Part shown: positions 16,216 to 22,801 of the stretch, one piece after another | Layout: each line of letters starts with the position of its first letter | Numbering within the stretch: the first letter of the stretch is position 1 | Source of the DNA: Candidatus Colimorpha pelethequi | Lineage (GTDB): Bacteria > Bacteroidota > Bacteroidia > Bacteroidales > P3 | Length of the DNA stretch: 47,607 nt | Assembly: GCA_018064245.1 (NCBI GenBank) | Contig: JAGHVO010000080.1 | Coordinates: forward strand, 1 to 47,607 | Reading direction: 5' to 3' | Position numbers and translations under genes: made by a program | Notes under the pieces: model-generated | Database searches by the model: none | What the model was told of the DNA's origin: nothing | Seen by the model: the letters and a program-made list of their open reading frames with translations, nothing else

Positions 16216-17367
16216 TTATTGGTTTTGATAATTTGTAATCAACAGGTGCTTCACACTCTTGTCGTTTCGATTCATGAAGCTTACAACGTATTCCTTGTCA
16301 AAAGCAAGTATGTTAATGCCTGGATAATTAGCATAGAGGTTGTAAATGAAATCCGTCCTTTTGATAATCAACATCCATTTGCCCCGGCAATCATTTATAA
16401 GATAATTGGCTAACCGTTGTTGTTCGGCACGTCCGAATTCGTTACGATCGTACGTACTGAACTCCGTATCGTAAGGAGGGTCAAGGAAAACGAAATCATT
16501 TTCGCCTGGAGGATTGGCTCGTAGGAAGTCTTCAAAATCAAGGTTGAATATTTGGGTTTGTTGAAAATGTTCGCGAACTTCTTCTGAACGATAATAGTCA
16601 CGCTTATGAGTTAGATGCTTTGAATTATAAGCTATTCCACCATAAGGAACATTGAAGTTTCCACGTGGCCCAAACCTAAACATCCCACTATATGCAAAGT
16701 TTCTCATAAAGAAGAATAGAGCCGTCTGAAGTTGCCATGTTTTTAGGATGCCGTGATTGTTATAAAGTCCTCGGTAGTACATGTAAATTGCACCCTTTAA
16801 AGCAGTTTTAATATTGTCGCCCATGTCATCATCCGGCAATAACCCCTTTTCTGATTCAATCCTCTTCATGCGTTTCATCTTGTCTTTCAATGTACGCTTC
16901 ATTTCTTGAATCAAACTTTCTACATCCAACCTTATTCCGACAAGTAAAGCCTCTATTGCAGTCCTGTGAGTAATTACGAAAGCATCAATACTTGTACACA
17001 ACTCCTCTTTTGAAATTGTGTCATTTCTGTATTGAACGTATAGTTCCTCCAATTCTGCATAGTGCTGCTCAAAGAAATCTTCGATATTTGTCCATGTCAA
17101 CTCCATTCCATCAATGAAGACAAAAAAGTCATCGTCAGAATTTTGAATTGCACGATACAGGTGTATCAACTCTGTACTAAAGTCATTGATATAGCAGCTG
17201 TTGGCTTGAATTGCCATAAACACAGAACCGCCTCCTACAAAAGGTTCGTAAAAGTTTTCAAAATAGGTAGGACAATTATCTACAATCTGTTGTAGTTCTT
17301 TTTCTTTTCCTCCCGGCCATTTTATGATAGGCTCAAAATCATTGGTTCCATCAATGTGACGTCTCAT
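16216..17367 (-). CDS. Dam-type (alpha-class) N6-adenine DNA methyltransferase of the type IIS system
   Basis: The product is 383 aa, about 100 residues longer than Dam. Motif X is PGGKEKEL (residues 18-25), motif I is EPFVGGGSVF (41-50) and motif IV is DPPYDTEF (from 296). The long insert between motifs I and IV holds a helical, Lys-rich segment (about 95-190) and probably the target-recognition region. The gene is first in the operon, and the endonuclease ATG is 13 bases after its stop. It protects host DNA on the first strand of the asymmetric site. The region is visibly richer in A and T than the housekeeping genes, which suggests horizontal acquisition. Confidence 0.88.
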   Translation of the reverse strand: MRRHIDGTNDFEPIIKWPGGKEKELQQIVDNCPTYFENFYEPFVGGGSVFMAIQANSCYINDFSTELIHLYRAIQNSDDDFFVFIDGMELTWTNIEDFFEQHYAELEELYVQYRNDTISKEELCTSIDAFVITHRTAIEALLVGIRLDVESLIQEMKRTLKDKMKRMKRIESEKGLLPDDDMGDNIKTALKGAIYMYYRGLYNNHGILKTWQLQTALFFFMRNFAYSGMFRFGPRGNFNVPYGGIAYNSKHLTHKRDYYRSEEVREHFQQTQIFNLDFEDFLRANPPGENDFVFLDPPYDTEFSTYDRNEFGRAEQQRLANYLINDCRGKWMLIIKRTDFIYNLYANYPGINILAFDKEYVVSFMNRNDKSVKHLLITNYQNQ

Positions 17368-17426
17368 CTATATTACGTGATAAATCGTTGCAAAAACTAG
17401 TGCATCAATCTACCACTTGCAAACCC

Positions 17427-17590
17427 GCATAAAAAAGGCATGAACCTTCTTATGCGTTCTCCGAGGCTGCGTCGGAACCGAGACCTCATCTACCTATAAG
17501 AAATGCTCATGCCCAAGCATGAACATTGACCTCTTATTTTAGGTAGATAAGGCACACTTCTCCAACGGAAGCTGCCTAACCACTATTTTT
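17427..17590 (+). ncRNA. Candidate structured RNA (rod-like, 6S RNA-like shape); strand uncertain
   Basis: This stretch between the RM operon and the SPFH gene holds no ORF but strong base-pairing. A first hairpin uses GCATAA and TTATGC (17427-17455). A long rod follows. GGC, GC and TC near 17465-17474 pair with the segment ending GCTGCC (17567-17576). After an unpaired bubble, ATCTACCTA (17488-17496) pairs with TAGGTAGAT (17540-17548). Then come ATAAGA/TCTTAT and AATG/CATT type pairs, and TCATGC and GCATGA close a CCAA tetraloop (17507-17522). On the plus strand it ends in ATTTTT. A long rod with a central bubble is the shape of 6S RNA, but I cannot confirm the family. Confidence 0.4.
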
Positions 17591-17749
17591 GTGTCTTATC
17601 TCTGTTTAGTTTCCGACGCTATTCAGGAAAACGCAAATAATAGTCAATGCGCATTATGTGTTATATGTTATTTTTTATACTTTCTGTTTCGTTGGTTCGG
17701 TATTTTTGAAATATTCTGTGCAAAAATAACGATTTTTCGTCAAATGGAA

Positions 17750-17779
17750 TTTGCATATTCAAAATTATTCGTATATTTG
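17750..17779 (+). promoter_or_regulatory. Promoter of the SPFH gene cluster
   Basis: TTTG (17750-17753) and TATATTTG (17772-17779) are separated by 18 bases, an almost ideal Bacteroidetes promoter. It lies 61 bases before the SPFH ATG. Confidence 0.75.
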
Positions 17780-17840
17780 CATTTGAAATGATATTAAAAT
17801 AATATCACTTTTTAAGCATAACAAACAAATTTTCAACACT

Positions 17841-18815
17841 ATGGAAACAAAAGAATATATCAAAAAACTTTCTGGATGCAACAATGGTTTCTTGCATCTT
17901 TTCTTCAACATCGTCATGCTGGTGGCTTTTGTGCTCTGCATTGTTTGGATGGCGGGCTGGGACTGCATGGTTGACGCCGAGCATCCCGACGGAACCGGCT
18001 GGGTGGCTGTCCCCATTCTTTCGGGCTGCATCTTCACCTTCCTCTATATCTTGCACCTTATCGGATTCATGATCATCCAACCCAACCAGTCGCGCGTACT
18101 GACTTTCTTTGGCAAGTACAGCGGCACGGTAACCGCCAACGGATTTTTCTGGATCAACCCCTTCTATGGCAAGAAAAAAGTCTCCTTGCGTGCCCGCAAC
18201 ATGGACGTGGCTCCCATCAAGGTGAACGACAAAAACGGCAACCCCATCATGATTGGCCTCGTGCTGGTGTGGAAAATAAAGGACACCTACAAGGCTTGTT
18301 TCGACATTGACGTGGATACTCTGACCACTGCGCAGAAAGAAGGCGAGACGCAGACTTTGAAAGGTTACGACAGCTTCGTCAACGTGCAGAGCGACGCCGC
18401 TTTGCGCAAGGTGGCTGGTCTCTACGCCTACGACAACATCGACCACAAATGCGAGGAGATCACGCTTAGGAGCGGTGGCGAAGAAATCAACGACCGCCTG
18501 GAAGAGGAATTGCGCAGCCGCTTGAGCATCGCCGGCATTGAAATCGTAGAGGCCCGCATCAACTACCTCGCCTATGCAGCAGAAATCGCCAGCGTGATGT
18601 TGCGCCGCCAGCAGGCAGACGCCATCATCTCGGCAAGAGAAAAGATTGTGGAAGGCGCCGTCTCGATGGTGGATTTGGCACTGAAGAAGCTGAGCAACGA
18701 CGGCATCGTGGAACTTGACGAAGAGCGCAAAGCCGCCATGGTGAGCAACCTCCTCGTAGTCCTCTGCGCCGACGAAAGCGCCAGCCCCGTAATCAATACC
18801 GGAAGCCTGTATTAA
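17841..18815 (+). CDS. SPFH/band-7 domain membrane protein
   Basis: The product is 324 aa. Two membrane segments (about residues 17-40 and 54-78) precede a SPFH/prohibitin-like domain that begins at IIQPNQSRVLTFFGKYSGT and runs through NMDVAPIKVNDKNGNPIMI. A helical region carries the family-typical GIEIVEARINYLAYA and an ARR-Q-A-x-A-type segment (LRRQQADAIISAREKIVEG). SPFH proteins scaffold membrane microdomains and often partner with proteases or transporters. It heads a same-strand run with an RHH protein, four small membrane proteins, a YhfC-type protease and an ABC exporter, behind a strong promoter. The function of the whole set is unknown. Confidence 0.88.
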   Translation: METKEYIKKLSGCNNGFLHLFFNIVMLVAFVLCIVWMAGWDCMVDAEHPDGTGWVAVPILSGCIFTFLYILHLIGFMIIQPNQSRVLTFFGKYSGTVTANGFFWINPFYGKKKVSLRARNMDVAPIKVNDKNGNPIMIGLVLVWKIKDTYKACFDIDVDTLTTAQKEGETQTLKGYDSFVNVQSDAALRKVAGLYAYDNIDHKCEEITLRSGGEEINDRLEEELRSRLSIAGIEIVEARINYLAYAAEIASVMLRRQQADAIISAREKIVEGAVSMVDLALKKLSNDGIVELDEERKAAMVSNLLVVLCADESASPVINTGSLY

Positions 18816-18899
18816 TAATGTGATCTGTGAACTGTGATCCGTGATCTGTAACCCATGAGCCAAAACTTCTAATCTTCTAATCTCCCAATCTCCTCTATC
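18816..18899. repeat. Intergenic word repeats (TGTGATC and AATCTTCTAATCTCC words)
   Basis: The gap holds TGTGATCTGTGAACTGTGAT-type heptamer/octamer repetition, then AATCTTCTAATCTCCCAATC. No ORF or promoter consensus is seen, so the next gene is probably read through from the SPFH promoter. Confidence 0.6.
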
Positions 18900-19085
18900 A
18901 TGAAAAAGACCTTTGCACTGCGGGTTGACGCTGAAGTCTATGCTGCCATTGAGAAATGGGCGGAAGACGAGTTCCGTAGTGCAAATGGCCAGATAGAATG
19001 GATTCTCTCCGAAGCGTTGAAGAAGTCGAAACGCTACCCCAAAAAGTCTGCCACCAAAACCACCAAGGAAGATGAAGACAAATAA
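18900..19085 (+). CDS. Arc-like ribbon-helix-helix protein
   Basis: The product is 61 aa: a basic strand (KKTFALRVD) and two helices (EVYAAIEKWAEDEF and GQIEWILSEALKK), as in Arc/MetJ ribbon-helix-helix domains. A polar Lys/Glu/Asp tail follows. As Arc-type proteins bind DNA as dimers, it may regulate this cluster, though small RHH partners of SPFH genes in Bacteroidota have no defined role that I know of. Its 3' end overlaps the start of the next membrane gene, and the tail-coding sequence recurs 472 bases downstream as part of a tandem duplication. Confidence 0.8.
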   Translation: MKKTFALRVDAEVYAAIEKWAEDEFRSANGQIEWILSEALKKSKRYPKKSATKTTKEDEDK

Positions 19086-19107
19086 GTTGGTGTTCATAAT
19101 TCTGACA
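19041..19107. repeat. Direct repeat copy 1 at the RHH / membrane-protein junction
   Basis: This 67-base segment (end of the RHH gene and start of the next gene) matches 19513-19579 with about 60 identities. It marks the edge of a tandem duplication. Confidence 0.75.
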
Positions 19108-19521
19108 ACGGTATCCTTACTGATGGTTGTTGTGACGGCAATAGGTCTCATAGTAACTTGCACCATCCACCCCGAGCGGATTGGAATGGCGGTCTCATCC
19201 CTGAAAGACAACCTGTTGCTCTTCATCTTCGAGTTTCTCCTTTTGGGATTTCTACCAATTTCCAACCTAATCTACAAAGTGAAAAAAGATGGCTATCTGT
19301 ACGACAACAGCATCGACTACTTCTCAACAGGTGTCTGTCTCTTTGTGTGGGCAACCTGTAGCCTCAGCCACATCTTAAATGATGCAAAAATACTAAACGA
19401 AGATTTGACAGATACCCTTTTGAGCATTTGCTTCATAGTTGCCTTCGTCTTAGCCATTTTGCTTTTTATCAGGCTGTTCCGCCCTTTTATATGTCCCAAC
19501 AAAAAATGGCCTAAAAAGTAA
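19072..19521 (+). CDS. Small four-helix membrane protein, paralogue A1
   Basis: The product is 149 aa with four membrane segments (about residues 7-29, 48-66, 84-101 and 113-135). The motif NPER-like (IHPERIGMA) after the first helix and a YDNSIDYF-type segment before the third are shared with the next gene. The two products are clearly paralogous (KTNKLVF start, then similar helices) but have diverged. No known family is recognised. It overlaps the RHH gene by 14 bases, so translation is probably coupled. As the first of two tandem copies it may act as part of a pair. Confidence 0.75.
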   Translation: MKTNKLVFIILTTVSLLMVVVTAIGLIVTCTIHPERIGMAVSSLKDNLLLFIFEFLLLGFLPISNLIYKVKKDGYLYDNSIDYFSTGVCLFVWATCSLSHILNDAKILNEDLTDTLLSICFIVAFVLAILLFIRLFRPFICPNKKWPKK

Positions 19522-19579
19522 GCCACCAAAAACACCAAAGAAGATGAAGACAAATAAGTTGGTATTCAAAATTTTGACA
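19513..19579. repeat. Direct repeat copy 2, carrying the RHH gene tail upstream of the second paralogue
   Basis: The segment matches 19041-19107 at about 60 of 67 bases. It includes an untranslated remnant of the RHH C-terminus (ATKNTKEDEDK in frame) between the A1 stop codon and the A2 start, so the duplication unit began inside the RHH gene. Confidence 0.75.
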
Positions 19580-20005
19580 GTCCTCTCCCTGCTGATGATT
19601 GTAGCCACAACGATAGACATCGTGGTCACTTGTATCATCAACCCCGAAAGGTGGACAATGATTCGCTCGGCCTTGGGTGAGAACCTATTCATAATTGTTT
19701 TCGACCTCCTCATTTTAGGCGTAATCCCCCTAATCTCTTTCGTTTTAGATAAGAAGAAACAAAATCATGATGACGAAATAACGGTCAATGGGAATTATCA
19801 GTACGACAAGAGTTTGGATTATTTTAAGGAAGGGCTGATTTTGTTTTTCGTGAGTTTCTATGCCACGGTCAGCATTATTGATGATGCAGAATTACTTAAC
19901 GAGAATGTCACGGATGTGCTGTTTGGAATAGGTGGTTTTGCATCGCTTGGATTGTTTGTATGGCTTTTCATAAGGCTCTTTCGATCAATCAAGAAAGTCA
20001 ACTAA
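19544..20005 (+). CDS. Small four-helix membrane protein, paralogue A2
   Basis: The product is 153 aa with four membrane segments (about residues 7-29, 46-66, 94-112 and 122-145). The N-terminus KTNKLVFKILTVLSLLM and the NPERWTM and YDKSLDYF segments match paralogue A1. The loop between helices 2 and 3 is longer and polar (KKKQNHDDEITVNGNYQ). It arose with A1 by tandem duplication, as the shared flanking DNA shows. The function is unknown; membrane location and the operon context are the only clues. Confidence 0.75.
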   Translation: MKTNKLVFKILTVLSLLMIVATTIDIVVTCIINPERWTMIRSALGENLFIIVFDLLILGVIPLISFVLDKKKQNHDDEITVNGNYQYDKSLDYFKEGLILFFVSFYATVSIIDDAELLNENVTDVLFGIGGFASLGLFVWLFIRLFRSIKKVN

Positions 20006-20010
20006 AGGAT

Positions 20011-20053
20011 TAACGTTAAGGTCAAGGTCAAGGTCAAAGTCAAAGTCAAGGTT
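20011..20053. repeat. Hexamer array in reversed orientation
   Basis: The plus strand reads TTAAGGTCAAGGTCAAGG, then TCAAAGTCAAAGTCAAGG. This is the complement of the array at 20495-20516, and it is the only one of the arrays here that opposes transcription. The two arrays flank the 20059 gene as inverted repeats. Confidence 0.8.
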
Positions 20054-20058
20054 ATAAT

Positions 20059-20493
20059 ATGTTAGAACGCAACAAAATCATAGCAAAAATCCTGTTCATC
20101 CTCGCGGCGGTACTCCTCGTGGGGATTGTGCTGAGTTTTGTACTGTTGCATCCCAAGGATTTAAGCTGGGAGGTATTCCGAGATCCTATCCGTATGGTTT
20201 TTGCGATTGCCATCGGCGTTCTGATTGCCCGATTCCCAAAACTGAAGACACTCCAAAACAAAGTATCACTCAAACAACGACGTCTCAAAAAGCAAGAAAA
20301 GCAGACCCCTATTCTTGACCCAAATGGTTACTACAAAGTCATGTACGGAACATTGGCGGTGGTTATGGTCTTGATGATTGGCGGACTATTGTTCTCCGAC
20401 AATGAGGACCTTATTTTCTTTTCCACCTGCGCCATCATGCTGGTAATCGTCTTCTACTTTGCCATAAAAGTAAATAAATGTAGATGTGAGTAG
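20059..20493 (+). CDS. Small four-helix membrane protein, paralogue B1
   Basis: The product is 144 aa with four predicted membrane segments (about residues 8-30, 45-58, 94-112 and 118-136). It starts MLERNKIIAKILFI and the same opening recurs in the next gene. A basic stretch (KQRRLKKQEKQ) lies between helices 2 and 3. It resembles the A pair in length and layout but not in detail. It is bracketed by complementary hexamer arrays. The function is unknown. Confidence 0.72.
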   Translation: MLERNKIIAKILFILAAVLLVGIVLSFVLLHPKDLSWEVFRDPIRMVFAIAIGVLIARFPKLKTLQNKVSLKQRRLKKQEKQTPILDPNGYYKVMYGTLAVVMVLMIGGLLFSDNEDLIFFSTCAIMLVIVFYFAIKVNKCRCE

Positions 20494-20494
20494 T

Positions 20495-20516
20495 GACCTT
20501 GACCTTGACTTTGACA
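20495..20516. repeat. Hexamer array after the B1 gene
   Basis: GACCTTGACCTTGACTTTGAC reads in the direction of transcription, beginning two bases after the stop codon. It is followed by TAATTCTC words up to the next gene. Confidence 0.8.
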
Positions 20517-20619
20517 TTAATTAATTCTCCATTCTCAATTTGATAAGCTCTTAACTGACTTTAAGTTCTAAATTCTCAACTAAATAATTCTCAATTCGAT
20601 AATCTTCAAATCTCCCAAA
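20517..20619. repeat. TAATTCTCAATT-type word mosaic
   Basis: The gap before the B2 gene holds three or four variants of ATTCTCAATTTGATAA and one AATCTTCAAATCTCCC word. No ORF and no promoter consensus are visible. Confidence 0.6.
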
Positions 20620-21045
20620 ATGTTAGAAAGGAACAAAACCATTTTCAAGATTCTATTGATAGTCTCTGCCGTCATTTTCGTAGGTGGCCTCATCACTCTG
20701 CTGCTACGTCACCCCATCGTTTGGACAGACGTCTGCTTCTATTTCTTTATGATTGTATTCCTCCATGTGGTGGCGTTCCTTTCGCTGAAATATCCCAAAC
20801 TCAACAAAAGCTACTCCCTCGTCCGAATCAATGGGAAATGGCGTATGGGACGCATGGACCTCGCCAACGACACCAACGGCTACCGCTACATCATGATAGG
20901 TATCCTCAGTCTGTTTTTCACCATCTTGATGACAATTTGCCATCTGACCCAGAACGAAACCTTCATCCTCTGGTCAACCATCGTCCTTTGTGTAATACTC
21001 ATCGCACTGAGCATCTATTTTACGAACAAAATCGGAATAAAATAG
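20620..21045 (+). CDS. Small four-helix membrane protein, paralogue B2
   Basis: The product is 141 aa with about four membrane segments (residues 8-30, 38-56, 89-108 and 116-136). It starts MLERNKTIFKILLI, nearly the same as B1, and shares an FPKL/YPKL motif before the central loop and a polar loop with DxNGY near residue 85. The two are tandem paralogues. It lies between B1 and the YhfC-type protease gene, each separated by word-repeat DNA. The function is unknown. Confidence 0.72.
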   Translation: MLERNKTIFKILLIVSAVIFVGGLITLLLRHPIVWTDVCFYFFMIVFLHVVAFLSLKYPKLNKSYSLVRINGKWRMGRMDLANDTNGYRYIMIGILSLFFTILMTICHLTQNETFILWSTIVLCVILIALSIYFTNKIGIK

Positions 21046-21047
21046 TG

Positions 21048-21080
21048 AACCTTGACGTTAACCTTAACCTTGACCTTTAC
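21048..21080. repeat. Hexamer array before the YhfC-type gene
   Basis: AACCTTGACGTTAACCTTAA, then CCTTGACCTTTAC, followed by TAATTCTCATTTGCCCC and further TTCTCAATT words up to 21130. The array starts at the B2 stop codon and is in transcription sense. Confidence 0.8.
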
Positions 21081-21130
21081 TAATTCTCATTTGCCCCATT
21101 CTCAATTTGATTAATTCTCAATTCTTTATA

Positions 21131-21925
21131 ATGTCCCCTATCCTACTTTTTCTTTTTGCCTTTGTGGCAATCGCCATCCCGATTGTTGGCATGGCTTATT
21201 GGAAACGACATGCTGGCGGAAAATGGAAACATTTCTTTGTCGGCACGCTCATTTTCATCGTCTTTGTATATGTTCTGGAAGGCGTGATGCACCGTTTCTG
21301 CCTTACGATGGACAATCCCATTTCACGCTTTCTGAACGGAAATATTTGGGCATACGCACTTTATGGCGGATTTGCTGCAGGTATTTTTGAAGAGACCGGC
21401 CGCCTGGTGGCCTTCAAGACCTTGATGCGCAAAGCGTCCGACAAAAAAGACGCCATCAGCTACGGACTCGGCCACGGCGGCATCGAAGCCATCTTGGTGA
21501 TGGGTGTTTCCTATTTGGTATATGCGATGTTCATGATTATCTACAACAGCAACGGAATTGATGGATTGACACAACTGATGGAAAACGAAGGAAGCCAGAC
21601 TATCGTCACCACTCTGGAGAGTCTTTCGCCCGGAATCTGCTGCGTGGCACTCTTGGAACGACTCTGCGCCATCACTTTCCACATCTGCGCCTCGGTGCTG
21701 GTGTTTGTCGCAGCCCGCGACAGCAAGCGTTTTTGGCTGTATCCATTGGCAATATTGCTTCATGCCGCCTTGGACATTCCCGCCGCCTTTTGCCAAAAAG
21801 GAATGCTACCCATCTGGGTTATAGAAGTCTATGTCGCCGTAATGGCAGTAGTAATGGTTGTTGTGGCAAGAAAAGTCTGGAAATTGTCGAGCCCTAGCAT
21901 TGAGAATTGTCCCCCTAATCACTAG
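21131..21925 (+). CDS. YhfC-family intramembrane protease-like protein
   Basis: The product (264 aa from ATG 21131) has about seven hydrophobic segments. Landmarks of the YhfC/DUF2324 family, related to CAAX and glutamic-type intramembrane proteases, are EETGR (about 87-91), GLGHGGIEA (about 112-120) and LHAALD near residue 215. The Glu and His residues would form the active site. The upstream in-frame start (MINSQFFI) is made of intergenic repeat and was rejected. It lies between the small membrane paralogues and an ABC exporter, a context in which YhfC or CPBP proteases often sit near ABC pairs. Confidence 0.88.
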   Translation: MSPILLFLFAFVAIAIPIVGMAYWKRHAGGKWKHFFVGTLIFIVFVYVLEGVMHRFCLTMDNPISRFLNGNIWAYALYGGFAAGIFEETGRLVAFKTLMRKASDKKDAISYGLGHGGIEAILVMGVSYLVYAMFMIIYNSNGIDGLTQLMENEGSQTIVTTLESLSPGICCVALLERLCAITFHICASVLVFVAARDSKRFWLYPLAILLHAALDIPAAFCQKGMLPIWVIEVYVAVMAVVMVVVARKVWKLSSPSIENCPPNH

Positions 21926-21970
21926 TCACCTTGATTTAAAAACCTTTAACTAAAATAAAGAATCAATAAT

Positions 21971-22747
21971 ATGGAAGAAATCTTGCGCGTTGAAGGATTA
22001 TGCAAAACCTTCACCCTTTCCAAAAAGCAACAAAAAATCGAACGCACCAAGTCAAAACAAAAGGTTGCGGTTGACAATCTGACCTTTACCGCCAATCGGG
22101 GCGAGATTTTCGGTCTCTTGGGACCCAACGGCGCAGGCAAAACCACCACGCTGCGCATGCTTGCCACCCTCATCAAGCCCGACAAAGGCGACGCCTGGGT
22201 AGATGGTTGCAGCATTGTTGCGCAGCCCGAAAAGGTACGCGCCAAAATTGGTTTCCTGACCAGCGAGCTGAAACTGGAAGATTTCTTCACGCCCAACTAT
22301 CTCTTCGATTTCTTCAGCAACCTCCACCAAGTGGATCCCAGCGTGATGGCAGAACGCAAGAAAAGCATGTTTGAACGCTTCGGCATAGACAAGTTCGCCG
22401 AGGTGAAAGTCAAAGACCTCTCTACCGGCATGAAACAGAAAGTGTCGTTGGTCATCTCCTTGGTACACAATCCCGACATCATCATCTTCGACGAGCCCAC
22501 CAACGGACTTGACGTACTCACGGCACGCACCGTTACCGACTACCTGCAAGAGCTTCGCGCCGAAGGCAAAACCATCATCTTGTCCACGCATATCTTCAGC
22601 CTGGTGGAGAAACTCTGCGACCGCGTGGGCATCATCATCAACGGCAAACTCACCCACTGCGACACCCTCCAAGCCATCTGCGACGGACTCTCGCTTGAAG
22701 ACCGATTCTTTGAAATCTACAAAGAGAATGAAGATTTGACGATTTGA
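21971..22747 (+). CDS. ABC transporter ATP-binding protein (NatA-like)
   Basis: The product is 258 aa: Walker [11 protein letters not shown] (51-60), the signature LSTGMKQK (150-157) and Walker B IIIFDEP (170-176), followed by an H-loop (STHIFS). A basic insert ([14 protein letters not shown], residues 18-31) precedes the first strand. It matches ABC-2 exporter ATPases such as NatA. The permease follows after 54 bases, most of it hexamer repeat. The substrate cannot be read from sequence; sodium, drugs or membrane-active compounds are all possible. It is the next-to-last gene of the SPFH-led same-strand run. Confidence 0.93.
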   Translation: MEEILRVEGLCKTFTLSKKQQKIERTKSKQKVAVDNLTFTANRGEIFGLLGPNGAGKTTTLRMLATLIKPDKGDAWVDGCSIVAQPEKVRAKIGFLTSELKLEDFFTPNYLFDFFSNLHQVDPSVMAERKKSMFERFGIDKFAEVKVKDLSTGMKQKVSLVISLVHNPDIIIFDEPTNGLDVLTARTVTDYLQELRAEGKTIILSTHIFSLVEKLCDRVGIIINGKLTHCDTLQAICDGLSLEDRFFEIYKENEDLTI

Positions 22748-22748
22748 C

Positions 22749-22776
22749 GACCTTGACCTTAACCTTGACCTTGACA
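22749..22776. repeat. Hexamer array between the ABC ATPase and permease genes
   Basis: CCTTGACCTTAACCTTGACC, then TTGAC, one base after the ATPase stop codon and in transcription sense. Confidence 0.8.
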
Positions 22777-22801
22777 ACTTATTATTTAGATCAATAAAAT
22801 T

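Noticed and set aside
17427..17590. Integron attC site or IS200/IS605 end
   Set aside because: A long hairpin with bulges is shared, but no integrase, transposase, GTTRRRY-type box or flanking cassette was found.
21107..21130. Longer start (MINSQFFI) for the YhfC-type protein
   Set aside because: The added residues are encoded by a TAATTCTCAATTC word; the ATG at 21131 fits the family.
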